Source: Deltaproteobacteria bacterium (GTDB taxonomy: Bacteria; Desulfobacterota_B; Binatia; Binatales; Binataceae). From it: 8,328 nt of DNA. How positions within the stretch are numbered: position 1 is the first letter of the stretch; each line of letters opens with the position of its first letter. Position numbers and translations under genes: made by a program. The notes below the pieces were generated by a model. The model was not told the DNA's origin. It searched no databases and was given only the letters and a program-made list of their open reading frames with translations. The stretch is taken from contig JAKAVX010000086.1 of assembly GCA_021827465.1 (NCBI GenBank), forward strand, positions 1 to 8,328, in the 5' to 3' direction. Positions 5,629 through 8,328 of the stretch are shown one piece after another.

Positions 5629-6968
5629 GCACGCATCGCGGCGTGCAGCGCACTCGCCGCCGCGCCGGGACCAAGGCGCGCGTAGTATTCGCGCTCCAGC
5701 GCCTCAAGAATCGCAGGCGCGTTTCCCGCGTCGGCGAGCGCGATCATGCATCCGCCGAACCCCGCGCCGGTAAGCCGCGCGCCGTAAGCTCCGGCGTGAC
5801 GCGCACATTCGACCATCCGGTCGAGCCTCTCGGTACTGACCTCGAAGTCGTCGCGAAGGCTTTGGTGCGACGCGTCCATCAGGCGGCCCATCTCGTCGAG
5901 CCGTCCGGCGGAAAGCGCCTTGACGGCGCGATGCACCCGCTCGGTCTCGCTCAGCACATGACGCGCGCGCCTAAGGCATTCGAGCGGCCGGTTCTCGTCG
6001 AGCGCGACGCGGGCAGGACCCTCGCCAAGAAGCTCCGAGCGAAGCTCGTTCTCGGGCTTTTCGAGAAATGCCGCGGCTTCCGCGATTCCGCCGAATTTTT
6101 CCGGAACGATCGTGGCAAGCGTCTGAACGATATCGGCAGCGCGCCAGTTGTCCAGATGCTTCGCGATATCGCCGAGAATCCTTGCGCCGGCGATCCCGAA
6201 CGCGCGGCCGAGGATTCGCGCCGCGAGCGAGCATTCCACGACCCGGCGGTTGTACTCCTCGCGCACCCGGCCCGATTTGTCGGCGACTTCAAGGCTGTCG
6301 GCGACGACGACCGCGGCCCCGGAGGGCATCGGAACCTCGGCTGCGCGCAGCGGATTGAACTCGATAAAGACGGCATGGTCGCGCCGGCCCATTATCGAGA
6401 CCGCCTGGTCCATCCCGCCCGCCATCGTTCCCACGTACCATTCGCTGCGCGCGACCATCGCGGCCGCTTCCAGCGGCGAAAGTTCCATCTCGTTGACCGC
6501 CATGAAGGCGAGCGCCGAGGCGACAGTGAGCGCGGCCGAAGAGGAAAGTCCGGCTGCGGCGGGCACGCGCCCGTCGATACGAAATGCCGCGCCCCGAAAC
6601 CGATCGATCGGGACGGCGCGCGCGGAGAAATGGGCGATCGCGCCCTGAACCGCGGCTTTCACGTAGTTGGCCCAGTCGCCTGCGGGATACGGCGTGATCT
6701 CGCGATCGAGCGCGAAGCTGCGCGCAGGGTAAGCCGAATCGGCGTTGGCGAGATCGATCGTGCGATCGGTGCGCGCTGCCGCAACGACGATGGTCGAGCG
6801 ATCGATCGCCATCGGCAGCACCGGCAGACCGCTATAGTCCGTATGCTCGCCGATAAGGTTGACGCGCCCGGGCGCGCGAACCGCGAACACCGGCGCGGCG
6901 GGGGAAAGCACGCGCGCAAGCGCCTCGGCGCGCTCGAGTTCGCCCCTGCTCCAGCCTTCCCGATTCAT
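5595..6968 (-). CDS. galK: Galactokinase family protein, GALK2-like
   Basis: This cytoplasmic GHMP kinase phosphorylates galactose (or a related sugar such as GalNAc) at C1 with ATP. The 457-residue protein has all three GHMP motifs: the galactokinase signature PGRVNLIGEHTDY (33-45), the phosphate loop PAAAGLSSSAAL (136-147) and TGAGFGGC (400-407). Asp187 in AGGMDQ is the expected catalytic base and Arg35 its partner. Length and several blocks (VLPMAID, IEFNPLRAAEVPMPSGA, RRVVECSLAARILGR, ARHVLSETERV) resemble human GALK2, the GalNAc kinase (458 aa), more than the roughly 380-residue E. coli GalK, so substrate preference is open. ATG 6966-6968 overlaps the stop of the upstream nucleotidyltransferase gene (ATGA), and GGAAAAGG lies 6 bases before it. 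Its last codons lie in the right 61-bp repeat. Confidence 0.93.
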   Translation of the reverse strand: MNREGWSRGELERAEALARVLSPAAPVFAVRAPGRVNLIGEHTDYSGLPVLPMAIDRSTIVVAAARTDRTIDLANADSAYPARSFALDREITPYPAGDWANYVKAAVQGAIAHFSARAVPIDRFRGAAFRIDGRVPAAAGLSSSAALTVASALAFMAVNEMELSPLEAAAMVARSEWYVGTMAGGMDQAVSIMGRRDHAVFIEFNPLRAAEVPMPSGAAVVVADSLEVADKSGRVREEYNRRVVECSLAARILGRAFGIAGARILGDIAKHLDNWRAADIVQTLATIVPEKFGGIAEAAAFLEKPENELRSELLGEGPARVALDENRPLECLRRARHVLSETERVHRAVKALSAGRLDEMGRLMDASHQSLRDDFEVSTERLDRMVECARHAGAYGARLTGAGFGGCMIALADAGNAPAILEALEREYYARLGPGAAASALHAAMRAGPGASVIKLG

Positions 6969-7726
6969 CGCGCGCCTTTTCCGCCCAGCCGAAAGCGCTT
7001 TCGCGCGGCTGCGAGGTCTTCAGGCGTGCCAACGTCGCTCCAGAAACCGCGCACGTCTATCGCGCGAACGTCGAGTCCGTCGGCGACAATCGCGGCGATC
7101 GCCTGCGGAAGTTCGAGTTCGCCGCGCGCGGAGGGGGTGAGTCGTTCGAGATAGTCGAACAGGTGCCGGGTTGCGGCAAACAGTCCCGCGTTGTTCCAGT
7201 TGGTGGTCGAAGTGCCGGGCCGCGGCTTTTCGACGATCCGAACGACGCTCATGTCGCCGTCAACGTAAACCGCCGCGCCGCGCCACGGGTCGCGCGTACG
7301 ATTCACCGCGACCAGCAGATCGTAGCGCTCCGAGCGCGCGTGCTCGATGAAGCGCGAATAGTTTTGCCGATCCATCAGTACGTCGCCCCATCCGAACAAG
7401 AACGCCTCTTCATCGGCGAGGAACTCCCTCGCCACGAGCATCGCGCCCGCCGTGCCGTTCAGTTCGCGCTGGCGAATGGGAGTCAGGCGGGTTTCAGGAT
7501 GGGCGCGATTGAACGATTCGCACCACACCTTGACCTGCTCGGCGAGATAGCCGGTCACGATCGCGATCTCATGGATGCCTGCGCCGGCGATCGCGGTTGC
7601 GATATGCGAGATGAGCGGCGCGCCGGCCACTTCAAGAAGCGGCTTGGGCGTCGATTCGGTGAGCGTGCCGAGGCGGGTTCCGCGTCCCGCCGCAAGCAGA
7701 ACCGCCTTTCCGATCGTGCGGGCCAC
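6965..7726 (-). CDS. Sugar-1-phosphate nucleotidyltransferase
   Basis: NTP_transferase enzymes join a sugar-1-phosphate to an NTP, giving an NDP-sugar and pyrophosphate. The 253-residue protein is a single Rossmann-like catalytic domain without the C-terminal left-handed beta-helix of GlmU or GlgC. Visible motifs are LLAAGRGTRLG (10-20) for nucleotide binding, STPKPLLEVAG (25-35), NGTAGAMLVA (90-99), the metal-binding GD in FGWGDVL (111-117), EKP (166-168), WNNAGLF (177-183) and WSDVGTPEDL (229-238). The start is GTG 7724-7726, because the family N-terminus (KAVLLAAGRGTRL) follows within six residues; no clear ribosome site is seen. It overlaps galK by 4 bp and so probably uses the kinase product. 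The nucleotide (UTP, dTTP or GTP) and sugar cannot be fixed from motifs. Confidence 0.9.
   Translation of the reverse strand: MARTIGKAVLLAAGRGTRLGTLTESTPKPLLEVAGAPLISHIATAIAGAGIHEIAIVTGYLAEQVKVWCESFNRAHPETRLTPIRQRELNGTAGAMLVAREFLADEEAFLFGWGDVLMDRQNYSRFIEHARSERYDLLVAVNRTRDPWRGAAVYVDGDMSVVRIVEKPRPGTSTTNWNNAGLFAATRHLFDYLERLTPSARGELELPQAIAAIVADGLDVRAIDVRGFWSDVGTPEDLAAARKRFRLGGKGAR
6975..6982 (-). promoter_or_regulatory. Ribosome binding site for galK
   Basis: GGAAAAGG on the minus strand lies inside the end of the nucleotidyltransferase gene, 6 bases before the galK ATG. Together with the ATGA overlap it supports ATG 6966-6968 as the start and coupled translation of the two genes. Confidence 0.6.
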
Positions 7727-7777
7727 GCCGGATAAATAGCATCCGGGCGCTCGCGGTGCAGGCGGGCCGGCAATACT

Positions 7778-8328
7778 TCAGACGCCGAGCTTGTAAAGGT
7801 GCGCGGCGTTGAGCCCCGCTATCTTGGCGCGCGCCGTCCCGGGCATCGCGGCGAGCATCCCGGCGAGTTCCTTCATGTAGTTGGGGCCATGGTCCTGATG
7901 CGGGAAATCGCTCGCCCAGAAGAAGCGGTCCTCGCCGACGAAACGCACCAGTCCGGCAAGCGCGCGTTCGTCCGGATCGGCCGAGATCCAGCATCGGGTG
8001 CGGATATACTCGCTCGGCAGAAGCTTCAGCGGCGCGCGGTTGATCGGAACCTCGTGCAGCGCGTCCATTCGATCCATCCAGTAGCCGACCCATCCCGCGC
8101 CCGATTCGAGCACCAGCACCTTGAGCTCGGGGAATTTGTCGAACACGCCGAAGGAAAACAGCGTGGTGAAGGCGACCTGCGCCGGCTGACACGCCATCGC
8201 GGCGTGGTACCATCCCGAGCGCTCCAGCCCCTCGTAGCGGCGCGAGGCAAGGGCGGGCGGCTCGAAGGTCGGATGGATTCCGAAAGGAACGTCGAGTTCC
8301 TGGAACTTTGCAAACAGAGCGTCGTGGT
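7778..8328 (-). CDS. Amidohydrolase (Amidohydro_2 family), 5' end off window
   Basis: This is a metal-dependent TIM-barrel hydrolase or decarboxylase of the COG2159 type. Only the C-terminal 182 residues are present; the frame stays open to the right edge at 8326, so ATG 8195-8197 is internal and not the start. Visible family features are FGIHPTFEPP (a His expected to bind metal), VFDKFPELKVLVLESGAGW, then WMDRMD, and RFFWASDFPHQD near the C-terminus, whose Asp is the usual last metal ligand. The ending GLNAAHLYKLGV is also typical. The N-terminal HxH metal site lies outside the window. The gene runs in the same direction as the nucleotidyltransferase gene, 51 bp upstream of it, and could share its transcript. 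The substrate is unknown, and no link to sugar metabolism is evident. Confidence 0.87.
   Translation of the reverse strand, partial: HDALFAKFQELDVPFGIHPTFEPPALASRRYEGLERSGWYHAAMACQPAQVAFTTLFSFGVFDKFPELKVLVLESGAGWVGYWMDRMDALHEVPINRAPLKLLPSEYIRTRCWISADPDERALAGLVRFVGEDRFFWASDFPHQDHGPNYMKELAGMLAAMPGTARAKIAGLNAAHLYKLGV

Noticed and set aside
5556..7154. Long plus-strand reading frame (532 codons) opposite galK
   Set aside because: It is an antisense shadow of galK and the nucleotidyltransferase in GC-rich DNA; its translation is Arg-rich, low in hydrophobic cores and matches no family I know.
7632..8213. 193-codon minus-strand frame overlapping the amidohydrolase
   Set aside because: It is an out-of-frame shadow; the overlapping frame ending at 7778 has clear amidohydrolase motifs through the window edge.

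Overview
This 8.3 kb window is dense, high-GC (roughly two-thirds G+C by eye) bacterial DNA. It holds seven complete genes, one gene cut by the right edge, and almost no spare sequence. No rRNA, tRNA, CRISPR array or transposase is visible. The genes (SelA, an EntS-like exporter, a Thermotoga-like GH36 alpha-galactosidase, a GALK2-like galactokinase) and the G/C-ending codons fit a free-living soil or sediment bacterium. The sequence alone does not allow a phylum call.

Layout from left to right. (1) 54-2990, minus strand: an MFS exporter followed after 24 bp by selA, L-seryl-tRNA(Sec) selenium transferase, so the cell probably makes selenoproteins. (2) 3003-4883, plus strand: an alpha-galactosidase without signal peptide, transcribed divergently from the exporter. 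(3) 4853-5628: a mazE/mazF-type toxin-antitoxin pair with its own promoter. It sits exactly at the junction between the alpha-galactosidase and galK genes and is bracketed by a 61-bp direct repeat (60 of 61 identical). (4) 5595-8328, minus strand: in transcription order an amidohydrolase (5' end off the window), a sugar-1-phosphate nucleotidyltransferase and a galactokinase. The last two overlap by 4 bp (ATGA).

How the genes may work together: the alpha-galactosidase would release galactose from alpha-galactosides in the cytoplasm, the kinase would make sugar-1-phosphate, and the coupled nucleotidyltransferase would convert it to an NDP-sugar. That route would not need GalT, and none is seen here. 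The kinase resembles eukaryotic GALK2 (GalNAc kinase) more than E. coli GalK, so its sugar is uncertain.

The most interesting structure is the toxin-antitoxin insertion. Each repeat copy contains the last codons of both flanking genes, so both genes stay intact after insertion, as at an integrative-element attachment site. No integrase is present. If the insert and one repeat copy are removed, the two genes become tail-to-tail neighbours overlapping by 4 bp, which is a clear testable ancestral state.
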